Shown here in pieces: positions 25,889-34,607 of a DNA stretch of 64,000 bases. Source of the stretch: Janthinobacterium sp. FW305-129 (GTDB lineage Bacteria > Pseudomonadota > Gammaproteobacteria > Burkholderiales > Burkholderiaceae_D); contig NZ_JACYMM010000009.1 in assembly GCF_020858115.1 (NCBI RefSeq), forward strand, positions 205,758 through 269,757, written 5' to 3'. Position 1 is the stretch's first letter; each line of letters opens with the position of its first letter. The position numbers and the translations under genes are program-made. The notes beneath the pieces were generated by a model. It was not told the origin of the DNA. It saw only the letters and a list, made by a program, of their open reading frames with translations, and did not search any database.

Positions 25889-27376
25889 TCAGCCAAACAA
25901 ACCATGCAAAAACCAGCGCGGCGCGGCGTCTTCTCCGCTGCCGGCGATGCGTTCGCGGTAGACCCAGTAATGGGCGTGGTCGAGGCCTTCCGCAATAAAA
26001 TAATCGCGCGCCTGCGACTGGCCCCACCAGCCCGCCTCGATGCGTTCGGCCACGGACACCATTTTCAAAGGCGAGCCATAGAAGGGCCGGTGCTCGCGCA
26101 TCAAGAGGGCGATGGGCTGGGCCAGCAGCCAGCCGGGACGGGGCATGCCGGGCAAGCCGGGCGGCAAGTCGGGTGGCGCGCTCTTGCCGCTGACCTTGGC
26201 CGGCAGCGGCAGCCACCGGTTGGCCGCCTCGGGGCGGTAATCGGCGCGCGGCACTGCCTGCAAGACATTCTCGGCGCCCAGGCGCGCCACCAGCAATTCC
26301 AGCAGGCGCTGGCGTTCCTGCGGCGTGCCGCCCGGCTCGGGAAACAGGCTATCGCTGGGCGGCGCCATCGGCTGCACCTGCAGCGCTTCCAGGGTGAGGC
26401 CGATCACGGGCGCATCCAGCACCAGCTGCGCCAGGCGCTCCTTGAGCAAACGCAATAAATGCTCGTCGCGCCAGACGGCCTCGCCCAAGGCCAGGTCGAT
26501 GACGGTGGGCGGGCGCGCCACCCTGCCCCGCTCGTGCGCCAGCAGCAGCTGTATGCGCTCGACGGCGAATTGCCGCGCGCACAGCCAGCCCGTCATTTGC
26601 TGCAGCAGGCGGCGCGCGCCGAACAGCAGCGCGTCGGCGTGCTCGACGCGGTCGAACAATTCCAGGCTGGCGCGGAACGTGGGCGGCGCTTCGATCCAGA
26701 CGAACAGTTCCGTGCCGTGGCCATGCGCGTCGTCGAGCATGGCCAGCAAGGCCCCGCCGCAGCGGCGCTGCAAGCCCGGACGCGGCAAGTGGCGCAGCTG
26801 CCCCAGGGTGCGGCAGCCGATGCCTTCGAACCAGTCCAGCCAGGCGCGCGCAGGCGGCAGCAAGGCGCACGGCAAGCCGTCGAGGCGGCGCACCAGACTG
26901 GCCATGCCCAGCACGCGGCCCCGGCGCGTGCCGGCGCGCGCCAGCAGCCAGGCGCCGCGTGCCGTGGGGGCGCACGACAGCTGGGCCGTGTAGCCGAGTG
27001 CGCGCAAGCTGGCCGCGATGTGCCGGCACAGGGCGCGCACGCCGCCGAACAGGCGCAGGCTGGCGCCCGCGTCGACGAGCAGGGTCGCTTCCTCGCCCTG
27101 CGCCACCAGCGGCGAATATTGCAGCAGCGCCAGCGCCACGGCCTGCAGGGCCTGCGCTTCCAGCTCGGGCGAGCGTTCGTGCAGGCGCGCCTGCGGCGCC
27201 AGCATCAGCGCGCCCGCGCGGCGCATGCCCGGCTTGACGCCGGCGGCCAATGCCAGCGGCGACACGGCCATCACTTGCTCCTGCTCCAGCACCACGCCGA
27301 GGCTGTCAGCCGACCAGCGCGGGCAAAACACTTCGAGCGGGAGCCGGGGCAGGTACAGGCCGATCCAGAGTCGCAT
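25889..27376 (-). CDS. imuB: ImuB, inactive Y-family polymerase-like mutasome subunit
   Basis: 495 residues from the ATG at 27376 (MRLWIGLYLPRLPLEVF). The Y-family catalytic Asp/Glu motifs are absent: the first motif is LWIGLYLPRLPLEV and the second LLVDAGASLRLFGG, as in ImuB proteins, which bridge DnaE2 to the beta clamp. The C-terminal end HYWVYRER ... RWFLHGLFG is the conserved ImuB tail. Its start lies inside the imuA coding sequence (71-base overlap in another frame). SOS control comes from the LexA box upstream of imuA. Its polymerase partner dnaE2 is 17 kb away in the same orientation. Confidence 0.92.
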   Translation of the reverse strand: MRLWIGLYLPRLPLEVFCPRWSADSLGVVLEQEQVMAVSPLALAAGVKPGMRRAGALMLAPQARLHERSPELEAQALQAVALALLQYSPLVAQGEEATLLVDAGASLRLFGGVRALCRHIAASLRALGYTAQLSCAPTARGAWLLARAGTRRGRVLGMASLVRRLDGLPCALLPPARAWLDWFEGIGCRTLGQLRHLPRPGLQRRCGGALLAMLDDAHGHGTELFVWIEAPPTFRASLELFDRVEHADALLFGARRLLQQMTGWLCARQFAVERIQLLLAHERGRVARPPTVIDLALGEAVWRDEHLLRLLKERLAQLVLDAPVIGLTLEALQVQPMAPPSDSLFPEPGGTPQERQRLLELLVARLGAENVLQAVPRADYRPEAANRWLPLPAKVSGKSAPPDLPPGLPGMPRPGWLLAQPIALLMREHRPFYGSPLKMVSVAERIEAGWWGQSQARDYFIAEGLDHAHYWVYRERIAGSGEDAAPRWFLHGLFG

Positions 27377-28016
27377 GACGCAGCAATAAAGAAGGAGGTT
27401 GCAGGGGCAGGAACAACGGCGCGTCGCGCTGCGGCCCCCGGCGCTTGATGAAGCCGATCTCGATGCCGCCGGCGGCCGGGCGCACGGACAGGCGCAAGGG
27501 CGCCGGCGACGCATCCTGCGCGCCGTGCAGCGGGCGCAGCATGCAGAACAGGGTATTGCCCGACTGCGCCGCCAGGTGCAGCCGGCGCAGGCTGTCGGCG
27601 CGCACGTGCGATTGCCAGAACAGCAGGGCGCCGCACATGCCGCTGCGCAAGATGTTTTCCGCCGCCCACAGGGCATCCTTGCTGCCGGCGCTTTTGAGCC
27701 ACAGCAATTGCGACGGCGCCAGCCCCTGCGCGGCCAGGGCCAGCGCCTGCGGCGGATGGGGCGGCTGCAGCAGCACGATGGGCAAGCCCGGCAGCTGCGC
27801 CAGCGCGGGCGCCAGCAGCCGCAATTCGCCGCTGCCCGGCTGCTGCACCAGCAGATCGATGAGGCTGCCGCTGGGCCAGCCGCCGCCGGGCAGCTGCGCG
27901 GACAAGGCGGCAAAGCCCGTGTCCAGGCAGCGCGCGGCGCCCTGGCCCAGCTGCGATGCGCGCCATAAAGACGGATGCAAGGCTTCCGGCGACGCCATCA
28001 ATTGGGAATGTTGCAT
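27306..28016 (-). CDS. imuA: ImuA, SOS translesion-synthesis associated protein
   Basis: 236 residues. RecA/SulA-like ImuA features include WRASQLGQG, GFAALSAQLPGGGWPSGSLI, LLQPPHPPQALALAAQGLAP and LLWLKSAGSKDALWAAENIL. The C-terminus contains LRLSVRPAAGGIEIGFIKRR and a Pro-rich end. ImuA helps couple RecA and the mutasome. The gene overlaps imuB by 71 bases in a different frame. The LexA box centre lies about 30 bases upstream of the ATG. Confidence 0.88.
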   Translation of the reverse strand: MQHSQLMASPEALHPSLWRASQLGQGAARCLDTGFAALSAQLPGGGWPSGSLIDLLVQQPGSGELRLLAPALAQLPGLPIVLLQPPHPPQALALAAQGLAPSQLLWLKSAGSKDALWAAENILRSGMCGALLFWQSHVRADSLRRLHLAAQSGNTLFCMLRPLHGAQDASPAPLRLSVRPAAGGIEIGFIKRRGPQRDAPLFLPLQPPSLLLRHATLDRPVPAPAPARSVLPALVG

Positions 28017-28035
28017 AATTGGCTAGGGAGATAAA

Positions 28036-28055
28036 TACTGTATGCATATACAGTA
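28036..28055 (-). promoter_or_regulatory. LexA (SOS) box of imuA-imuB
   Basis: TACTGT-ATGCATAT-ACAGTA, a fully palindromic 20-bp LexA operator 19 bases upstream of the imuA ATG. On the minus strand its first half (TACTGT) is positioned as the -10 hexamer, exactly 17 bases from TTGCCA (28073-28078). Confidence 0.92.
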
Positions 28056-28072
28056 CTATCCGGCCCCGCTTT

Positions 28073-28078
28073 TGGCAA
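28073..28078 (-). promoter_or_regulatory. -35 element of imuA-imuB
   Basis: TTGCCA on the minus strand with a 17-base spacer to TACTGT inside the LexA box. Confidence 0.65.
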
Positions 28079-28222
28079 GGCTTATCTGCCAGAGAACGTG
28101 CCCGGGGCCGCTCCGCCATGTCCGAAAAACCCCGTTTCTGGCATCGATTGCTGTACCATAAGCACTCTCCTTACCGCTCGGCAATGCACCGGGCGGCTTC
28201 CTCCGTCCATAAGGAAACGCAT

Positions 28223-29488
28223 TTGACCACCATCCAAATCATCAGCGCCATCGTCTTCGGCCTTGCGCTCATCCACACCTTCGCCGCCAAGTCGTTTGAA
28301 ACATTATCGCGGCGCCACCCCCGCCATGCGGGCTTGCTGCATCTGCTGGGCGAAGTGGAAGTCGTGTTCGGCTTCTGGGCCTTCATCCTGATCATCATCA
28401 TGGCCTTTGTCTCGGGCAGCGATGCGGCCATCGAGTATGCCGAGTCGCGCCATTACACGGAGCCGCTGTTCGTCTTCGTCGTCATGGTCGTGGCCGCCTC
28501 GCGCCCCGTGCTGGACGCCGTGCAGCGCCTGCTCAAGGGCGTGGCGCGCGTGATGCCGCTGCGCACGGAACTGGCCCTCGTCTGGCTGGGCCTGGCGCTC
28601 GTGCCCCTGACGGGCTCCCTGATCACGGAACCGGCCGCCATGACCCTGGCCGCGCTGATGCTGGCGCCGCAAATCTTCCGTCCGGGCATCCCCGAATGGC
28701 TGAAATATGGTGCGCTGGGCGTGCTGTTCGTCAACGTTTCCATCGGCGGCACCCTCACCTCGTACGCGGCGCCGCCCGTGCTGATGGTGGCCACCACATG
28801 GAACTGGGACAGCGCCTACATGGCCACCCATTTCGGCTGGAAAGCCGCCATCGCCGTGCTGGTGAATGCCACGGGCGTGAGCATATTGCTGCGCAAATAT
28901 CTGCACAGCAACACCTCCGACATCAAGCCGAAAGCGGGCGAAGTGGAAGCGCCGAAAGTGCCGCTGGCCGTCAGCCTCGTGCACATGATCGTGCTGGCCG
29001 GCGTCGTTACCCTGGCGCATCATCCCGTGCTGTTCATCGGCCTGTTCCTGTTCTTCCTCGGCTTCGTGCAGGCGTATGAGCGCTATCAAAGCCCGCTGAT
29101 CCTCAAGGAAGGTTTATTGGTCGGCTTCTTCCTCGGCGGCCTGGTGGTACTGGGCGGCATGCAGCAATGGTGGCTGCAGCCCATCGTTTCCAGCCTGAAA
29201 CCTCTGGCCCTGTTCTTCGGCGCCCTGGGCTTGACGGCGATCACGGACAATGCGGCCCTCACCTACCTCGGTTCGCTGATCGTCGGCATGACGGACGAAG
29301 CGAAATACATGCTGATGGCCGGCGCCGTGGCCGGCGGCGGCCTGACCGTCATCGCCAATGCGCCGAACCCGGCCGGCGTGGCCCTGCTGCGCCGCGGCTT
29401 CAAGGATGAATCGATCGGCGCCGTCGGCCTGCTGGCCGGCGCCCTGCTGCCGACGGCCGTGGCCGGCCTGGCCTTCCTGGCTTTGTAA
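28223..29488 (+). CDS. Putative sodium/proton antiporter (Na_H_antiport_3 type)
   Basis: 421 residues from the TTG at 28223, preceded by AAGGA; the frame is open back to 28019 with an ATG at 28118, but that part is not membrane-like. About ten to twelve hydrophobic segments are visible. Conserved-looking blocks are ALIHTFAAKSFETLSRRHP, GEVEVVFGFWAFILI, LITEPAAMTLAALMLAP, VNVSIGGTLTSYAAPPVLMV, GLTAITDNAALTYLGSLI and TVIANAPNPAGVALLRR, the last two with helix-breaking polar residues typical of ion-binding cores. It is an inner-membrane transporter; the ion is inferred from family resemblance. It diverges from imuA. Confidence 0.8.
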   Translation: MTTIQIISAIVFGLALIHTFAAKSFETLSRRHPRHAGLLHLLGEVEVVFGFWAFILIIIMAFVSGSDAAIEYAESRHYTEPLFVFVVMVVAASRPVLDAVQRLLKGVARVMPLRTELALVWLGLALVPLTGSLITEPAAMTLAALMLAPQIFRPGIPEWLKYGALGVLFVNVSIGGTLTSYAAPPVLMVATTWNWDSAYMATHFGWKAAIAVLVNATGVSILLRKYLHSNTSDIKPKAGEVEAPKVPLAVSLVHMIVLAGVVTLAHHPVLFIGLFLFFLGFVQAYERYQSPLILKEGLLVGFFLGGLVVLGGMQQWWLQPIVSSLKPLALFFGALGLTAITDNAALTYLGSLIVGMTDEAKYMLMAGAVAGGGLTVIANAPNPAGVALLRRGFKDESIGAVGLLAGALLPTAVAGLAFLAL

Positions 29489-29498
29489 GCACCCTCGC

Positions 29499-29519
29499 GG
29501 GGCGGCTGCCTGCCGCCCC
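29499..29519. terminator. GC hairpin between convergent genes
   Basis: GGGGCGGC-TGCCT-GCCGCCCC, an 8-bp perfect stem between the antiporter and glycosyltransferase genes. There is no T-tract in either direction. Confidence 0.4.
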
Positions 29520-29539
29520 CGCCCCCTCAGTTACCCTCC

Positions 29540-31573
29540 TCAGTTTCCTTCATACACGAGGAAATGCAGCCGGTCATAGAACAGGCTGTAGGCATAGTCG
29601 AACGTGCCCACGCTGCGAAAACCCTTGTGCAGATACACTTGCAGCGCTTCGCTCTTTTCCCACACCGTCAGGGTGATGCGCGCACAGCCCTTGCGACTGG
29701 CCAGGTCGCGGATTTCATGGAACATTTGCCGGAACAAGCCCTGGCCACGGTATTTCTCGTCGATGGCCAGGCTGCTGACGAAACAGTCGTCGGCGCGCGC
29801 ATGCGCGAGCACGAAGGCGTCATACGCATCGTCGAGCGCCTTCATGTCATCGCGGTAATATGACTCGGCGCCGCAAGCCTGGAACTCGGCCATCGTCGCG
29901 GCCGTGAAAAAGCCGATGAAACGGTCGTCCTCGTCATGCAGGCCGTGGATGTGCGCCAGATACGGATCGATATTCTGCCGCCGCTGCAATTCGACGAACT
30001 GCAGATTGAGTTTATTGCCAAACGAACAGTATTCCAGATAGCTGGTGGCAAACAGCAATTTGGCCATGCGATTCTTCGCCTCGTCGCCCAGCAGTTCGCC
30101 CGCCACCAGCGTGAGCGGCGCATGCGACAGCAAGCCCGCCTGTGCCTCGTCGCCTGGCGGGACGGCATCGCCGGGGGCCGGCATGCGGCTGCCGTGGCGG
30201 CCCACGGTGGGGCGCCAGAAATTGCCGGCGGCAATATGCTGCGAACGGTGGGCCAGCAGGTAGCGGCAAAAGACGTCATTCACGCGGTCCAGCTGCGGGT
30301 CGTCCGACAGCACGGAGTAATAGTGAAAATGGTCGATATCCGCCCGCAGCTGGGCAGCATACGCCATGCGCGGCACTTCCTCGATGTCGAACACGTCGAC
30401 GATATTGGGCAAGATCAAAGGATCGTCGAGTTGCCAGCCGATGTCGTCCAGCCGGGCCACGCAGCGCGCATACGCGCGCCGCTCCTCGTCGCTCAAGGGG
30501 ATGTGCATGCCGGTAATGATATCGTCCAGCAGCCGCATGCCGCGGATGCCGCCCGCCACCGCTTCGCGCACGCCGTCGTACAGCACGCAATAGCGCTGGT
30601 AGAACTCGGCATGGCTGAGCACGGTCACGCCCAGATTCTTCTTCCATTCAGCATAGAACTGGCCAAACAGCTGCGCCTCGAATTGCGGGCAGGAACGGGG
30701 GATTGCCTCTTCAATGCCAGCATACGCGAGATTCACATTGCGCTGGATCACGCGCAGCGCGGCGTCGTTCTTCTTGGCGATCAGCATGCCCGTTTCATCG
30801 AGAAACAGATTCATCCAGCTGACATGCCGGCGCGCTTCGCCCTCGCCTTCCCCATGCTGGAAATAGTCGGGCACTTCCGGCTTCATCAGGAAAATCGTCG
30901 CCGGATTGTGCGGGATCGTATCGACATCCATGTACATGCCGCCGTATTCGCACATGATGAGGATGCGGAAATAATCGGACAGGGTGGCGAAGTAGCGCTG
31001 CGTATGCAGGGTGTCGAGGATATCGAAGCGGGCCGGCGCGAAATCGAGCGCCAGCGCGCGCAGCGAGTTGATGTGCAGGGTCGTGCCGCCGATGGCGTAG
31101 CGGCCTATCGTGTAGCGCCCGGCACCGCCCGTGGGGCTGAAGCGTTCGTCATTGCGCAGCTGCTGCGCATCCCACACCCACAGGATGGAGACATACGGCG
31201 CGCCGCCGTTGTGCCGCACTTCTTCCAGCGCCGCGCCCCACTGCCCGATCGCCTCGGCAGCGATGGCCGGCAGCGGCCCGCCCATCCAGATGCGGTGCAG
31301 GTAGCGCTCGTCGTCGCCGAGCGCGCGCGTGGGGATGCAGCTGAGCGAGGAACAGCTTGCGGCATTGAAATGCGTAAAATTGCCGGCGACGAAGCTGCGC
31401 AGGGCCGCGATGCCCGCCTGGTGCTCCGCAGCCAGTTGAGCCAAATCAATGCCGGGGGGCCGGATATCGGCCAGAGTGATGTAATCGAGTTTCAGCCGGT
31501 GAATGCGGAACTCGTATTCCAGGTTGAAAATCTTTGCTTGATCGTGTTTCGAGGCCAGGTCATCTATTTTCAT
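29540..31573 (-). CDS. Large-toxin-type glycosyltransferase fused to a GNAT acetyltransferase
   Basis: 677 residues. The N-terminal two thirds resemble the catalytic domain of clostridial large cytotoxins and related DXD glycosyltransferases: LHRIWMGGPLPAIAAEAI (about 92-109), LSDYFRILIMCEYGGMYMDV followed by DTIP (the DXD near 216-218), and later SFxNxL-type spacing around LFGQFYAEWKK. The C-terminal part (about 500-677) is a GNAT domain with FVSSLAIDEKYRGQGLFRQM (R-x-x-G-x-G pattern near 609) and EALQVYLHKGFRSVGTFDYA. There is no signal peptide and no pore-forming or binding domain, so a toxin role is not implied. It follows an MdfA-like exporter gene by 83 bases on the same strand. A role in modifying and exporting a small molecule is possible but unproven. 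Confidence 0.8.
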   Translation of the reverse strand: MKIDDLASKHDQAKIFNLEYEFRIHRLKLDYITLADIRPPGIDLAQLAAEHQAGIAALRSFVAGNFTHFNAASCSSLSCIPTRALGDDERYLHRIWMGGPLPAIAAEAIGQWGAALEEVRHNGGAPYVSILWVWDAQQLRNDERFSPTGGAGRYTIGRYAIGGTTLHINSLRALALDFAPARFDILDTLHTQRYFATLSDYFRILIMCEYGGMYMDVDTIPHNPATIFLMKPEVPDYFQHGEGEGEARRHVSWMNLFLDETGMLIAKKNDAALRVIQRNVNLAYAGIEEAIPRSCPQFEAQLFGQFYAEWKKNLGVTVLSHAEFYQRYCVLYDGVREAVAGGIRGMRLLDDIITGMHIPLSDEERRAYARCVARLDDIGWQLDDPLILPNIVDVFDIEEVPRMAYAAQLRADIDHFHYYSVLSDDPQLDRVNDVFCRYLLAHRSQHIAAGNFWRPTVGRHGSRMPAPGDAVPPGDEAQAGLLSHAPLTLVAGELLGDEAKNRMAKLLFATSYLEYCSFGNKLNLQFVELQRRQNIDPYLAHIHGLHDEDDRFIGFFTAATMAEFQACGAESYYRDDMKALDDAYDAFVLAHARADDCFVSSLAIDEKYRGQGLFRQMFHEIRDLASRKGCARITLTVWEKSEALQVYLHKGFRSVGTFDYAYSLFYDRLHFLVYEGN

Positions 31574-31656
31574 GGGCGCACCATTTTCCGCAGGAGAGTG
31601 TCAATAAACGTCGCAGGAGGTAAAACAAGGTCGGGAACATGCGCATCGTTGCGCCA

Positions 31657-32871
31657 TCAGTGCCGGGCCAGCCGCACCCCGCTTTCCCGGCGCCCCGCCA
31701 TGCCCCGCGTAAACAACAGCAGGCAGGCCGTGATGACCACGATGACGGGGATATTCAGCAGCGCATACGTTTCCAGCGAATAGCCGAAGCGCTGGCACAG
31801 CACGTTGTACAACTGCAGCCAGGCGGACAGATAAATGCAGTACAGCAAGCTCATGGCAGCCGTCGTCAAGGTCATCGATTCCTTGCTGGCCGTGATCGCG
31901 CTGCGTATCAGGGCGCCGTTGAACAGGCCGAAGCCGATGGAATAGACGAACATGCAGGCGGCAAACACGTCGACGTGATGGCGGCCCAGGCCCGCACCGA
32001 GCATGCCGGCGGCCGCGATCAGCCCGCCCAGGCGCAGCAGATGGACGAGCGGAAAATCCTGGCGCAGGCGCTGGATGGCGATGCTGCTGATCACGAAGCC
32101 CGACAGAATCACGCATTGCAGCGCGATATACGTGGCGTAGGACGCGCCCATTTCCTGCAGCACGAAGATGGGCGAGAAGCCGATCCAGGCCGTCAGGGGC
32201 ACGGTGGCCAGCCCGGCCGTGAACATGCCGAACATGAAGCGCCCGTTGCTGAAAATGGCGGCATAGCTGCGCACGATGGCGGCAAGGTCCAGGCGCGGCC
32301 GCGCCGGCGCCGTGCGCGGCATGGTCTTGAACAGGCCCAGCAGGGACAGCAGCGCCAGCAGGCCGGAGAGGAAAAACACATAGCGCCAGTCCAGCCGGCT
32401 GATGATGGCGCTGCCGAGGATGGGGCCGGCCAGGGGCGCGAGGATGGTGGTGCTCGACAGAATGCTGCTGAGCTTGACGGCCGCCATGTCGTCGAACAGT
32501 TCATGGATCATGGCATAGCCGACGAAGATGAAGCAGCAGCCCATGCCCTGGATGAAGCGCACGGCGAGAAATTGCTCGATGGAAGTGGCAAACGGTACGG
32601 CCAAGGTCGCCAGCAGGAACAAGGTATTGCCGGTGAGCACAAGCTTGCGCTTGCCGATGGTATCGGCCAAAGGCCCCAGGAATATCTGCAGCGAGCTGCC
32701 GCCCAGCAAATACAGGCTCAGGGCCAGGGGGACGAATTTTTCCTCCGCCTTGAATTCGTCGACGATGCCCAGCATCGCCGGCATGATCATGTCGTTCGAC
32801 AGATAGATATTCAACTCAAAAACGAGAAAAAACGCAAAAAAACACAGCAACTGCCTGGACTTGATGGACAT
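31657..32871 (-). CDS. MFS multidrug exporter, MdfA-like
   Basis: 404 residues from the ATG at 32871 (MSIKSRQLLCFFAFFLV); the frame opens further upstream but without membrane character. Twelve hydrophobic segments are expected. The first contains FELNIYLSNDMIMPAMLG, matching the membrane-embedded Glu and Asp of E. coli MdfA. Motif A is LGPLADTIGKRKLVLTG, and the match to MdfA continues through IEQFLAVRFIQGMGCCFIFV and LAPLAGPILGSAI. It should export hydrophobic or cationic compounds by proton antiport. The glycosyltransferase-GNAT gene lies 83 bases downstream. Confidence 0.88.
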   Translation of the reverse strand: MSIKSRQLLCFFAFFLVFELNIYLSNDMIMPAMLGIVDEFKAEEKFVPLALSLYLLGGSSLQIFLGPLADTIGKRKLVLTGNTLFLLATLAVPFATSIEQFLAVRFIQGMGCCFIFVGYAMIHELFDDMAAVKLSSILSSTTILAPLAGPILGSAIISRLDWRYVFFLSGLLALLSLLGLFKTMPRTAPARPRLDLAAIVRSYAAIFSNGRFMFGMFTAGLATVPLTAWIGFSPIFVLQEMGASYATYIALQCVILSGFVISSIAIQRLRQDFPLVHLLRLGGLIAAAGMLGAGLGRHHVDVFAACMFVYSIGFGLFNGALIRSAITASKESMTLTTAAMSLLYCIYLSAWLQLYNVLCQRFGYSLETYALLNIPVIVVITACLLLFTRGMAGRRESGVRLARH

Positions 32872-33179
32872 GGCGCGTTCCGTAACGTGGGTGGCTGCCG
32901 TCAGTGCGTGCCCGCCGTCGGGGCATGGGACGGCAGACACGTCTCACACTGAAAACGTGTACCAATTGTATACCAGTTAGGGTTTTTGACGCCTGTTTTT
33001 GTGATTTTTAAATACCGCAGCAATACCACTTATGAAAATGCGCATGGTATGGCGGCAATGGTACCCGGGCTGAAAAGGGCGCGGCCCGCATGCCGGCGCG
33101 CGGCAGCGGGCATGCGGGGAAGGAAAGAGCGATGCGTACCAGTGCCCTGCCGCGCCGTTGCGGCGCGCGGCGCGGCGGC
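32872..33179. other. Intergenic stretch without a gene
   Basis: A gap between the MdfA-like gene (promoter side) and the end of the esterase gene. It has a distinctly AT-rich tract (about 32945-33060) that should contain the exporter promoter; a TATACA on the minus strand near 32969-32974 is a possible -10 without a clear -35. A GC hairpin at 33085-33118 is listed separately. No coding potential is seen. Confidence 0.5.
33085..33118 (-). terminator. Terminator-like hairpin downstream of the esterase gene
   Basis: A 10-bp perfect stem CCCGCATGCC / GGCATGCGGG with a 14-base loop. On the minus strand a CCCTTTTCAG stretch follows about six bases later, giving a weak T run. Confidence 0.42.
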
Positions 33180-34466
33180 TCAGCGGCGGCGGTGGCCGGC
33201 GAAGAAATCGAGCAGCATCTTGCTGGCGTCGGGCCTGGCCTTGTCGTTGAACGGCAGGCTGGCGTCGCCGCCGCTCCACGCGTGCTCGAGGTGCTCGACC
33301 TGCGCCACGCGCAGCAGCACCTGCTTGCCCACCTGATAATCGTGCAGCGCATAAGCATGGGCCGGATTGCGCCCGCCCGCCGCGCCGCCGGGCAGGCGCT
33401 GCGCCGTCACCAGCGTGTCGGCAGGCATGCGGTTGACGCGCACGCTCTGGCGCACCAGCTGCGTCTGGTTAATGGGCCGCACCACCTTGTCGGCCAGCCC
33501 CTGCAGCAGGATGGTGGGCAGGCCGGGGAACGCGGGCTGGCGCGCCAGCACTTCATCGATGGCCGCGTCCAAGCGGGCGGCGGCGCCATGCTGCATCACG
33601 CCCAGCGCGCCGATCAGGTTATGCCCGGCGCCAAACACGGGCCCCGAATGCAGACCCAGCGCGGCGAACAGATGCGGATGGTTCAGGGCCACGATATGCG
33701 CCATGCCGGCGCCAGCGGAAATGCCGCAGATATAGATGCGCGCGCGGTCGATCGCATGGCGGGCCGCCACCTGCTCGATGGCGCCGACGATCAGGCGCAC
33801 GTCGCCGCCGCCCTCCTGCGTCAGCTTGTCGTACCACTTCCAGCAGCGGCGCGCATGCGAACGCAGCGATTGCTGCGGATACAGCACGGCATAGCCCTTG
33901 CGTTCGGCCAAGCGGTTCATGCGCGTGCCTTCGGCAAACTGCGTGGCACTCTGCTCGCAGCCGTGCAGCATCACCAGCAGCGGCCGGCCCCGGCTGCGCA
34001 TGGCGGCGCTGGGCGCCTTCTCGGGCAGGTACAGGAAATACGGCAGGCGCCGGCCCGGCAACTGCCCCAGCTCCGGCAGCGGCGCATAGTGGGCGGCCAG
34101 CCATTTGCCCGGCGGGGGCGCCGTTCGCTTGCGCACGCGCGGGGGCGACAGGGGCGTGGCAAACGGCGCCAGCGACGGCAGCGCGTCGCTGGCGGGTCGG
34201 GCGCGCGGCGTCGGCCTGGCCTTGGCACCGGTTTTGTTCACTGCCTTGCGGACCCTGGGCTTGGCCGGCACGGGCCCGAACAGCACCTTGGCCAGCTTGG
34301 TCGCCGTGCGCTGCTGCGCCTTGCCGGCGCGCAATAGCCCGCGCAGCCATTTGGTGGCGGGCTTCACCATGGCTTGCAGCGCAGCTGTCGTGGTGGAGCG
34401 ACCCGCAAGTTCATCCCTGTGCATCGTTGCATCGTCAGCATGTGCGGCCTCCTCCGTAGAACGCAT
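33180..34466 (-). CDS. PHB depolymerase family esterase
   Basis: About 428 residues from the ATG at 34466; starts at 34562, 34424 or 34367 are also possible because none has a strong ribosome site. A basic, low-complexity N-terminal region (about 1-125, Lys/Arg/Pro-rich) precedes the hydrolase domain. That domain has PLLVMLHGCEQSATQFAEG (oxyanion block), YICGISAGAGMAHIVAL (Ser nucleophile in GxSxG), ILLQGLADKVVRPINQTQLV (Asp) and VEHLEHAWSGGDAS (His). Family members cleave polyhydroxybutyrate or other esters. No signal peptide is evident, so it may be intracellular. It ends near a hairpin. Confidence 0.85.
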   Translation of the reverse strand: MRSTEEAAHADDATMHRDELAGRSTTTAALQAMVKPATKWLRGLLRAGKAQQRTATKLAKVLFGPVPAKPRVRKAVNKTGAKARPTPRARPASDALPSLAPFATPLSPPRVRKRTAPPPGKWLAAHYAPLPELGQLPGRRLPYFLYLPEKAPSAAMRSRGRPLLVMLHGCEQSATQFAEGTRMNRLAERKGYAVLYPQQSLRSHARRCWKWYDKLTQEGGGDVRLIVGAIEQVAARHAIDRARIYICGISAGAGMAHIVALNHPHLFAALGLHSGPVFGAGHNLIGALGVMQHGAAARLDAAIDEVLARQPAFPGLPTILLQGLADKVVRPINQTQLVRQSVRVNRMPADTLVTAQRLPGGAAGGRNPAHAYALHDYQVGKQVLLRVAQVEHLEHAWSGGDASLPFNDKARPDASKMLLDFFAGHRRR

Positions 34467-34607
34467 AGAGTACCGCAATTGGACCACGGCACCGTACGTT
34501 TGCGCACGGATAAAAGTGCCCTTGGCACCATTGAGGCAGATCAAATGCGACCCTGTGTGCATGCGTAATCTGGGTGTTCGATCAGCACTTCACGAGGAGA
34601 GAACACC

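Noticed and set aside
25889-27913. Longer 674-codon version of imuB
   Set aside because: The extra N-terminal part is the wrong-frame reading of imuA; the ImuB family start is the ATG at 27376.
28019-28222. N-terminal extension of the antiporter gene
   Set aside because: It covers the imuA promoter and LexA box, and the sequence is basic and non-membranous; the TTG at 28223 has a good ribosome site and starts at the first membrane helix.
29540-31573. Idea that the glycosyltransferase-GNAT protein is a secreted cytotoxin
   Set aside because: No secretion signal, pore-forming region or receptor-binding repeats are present; only the catalytic fold is shared with the toxins.
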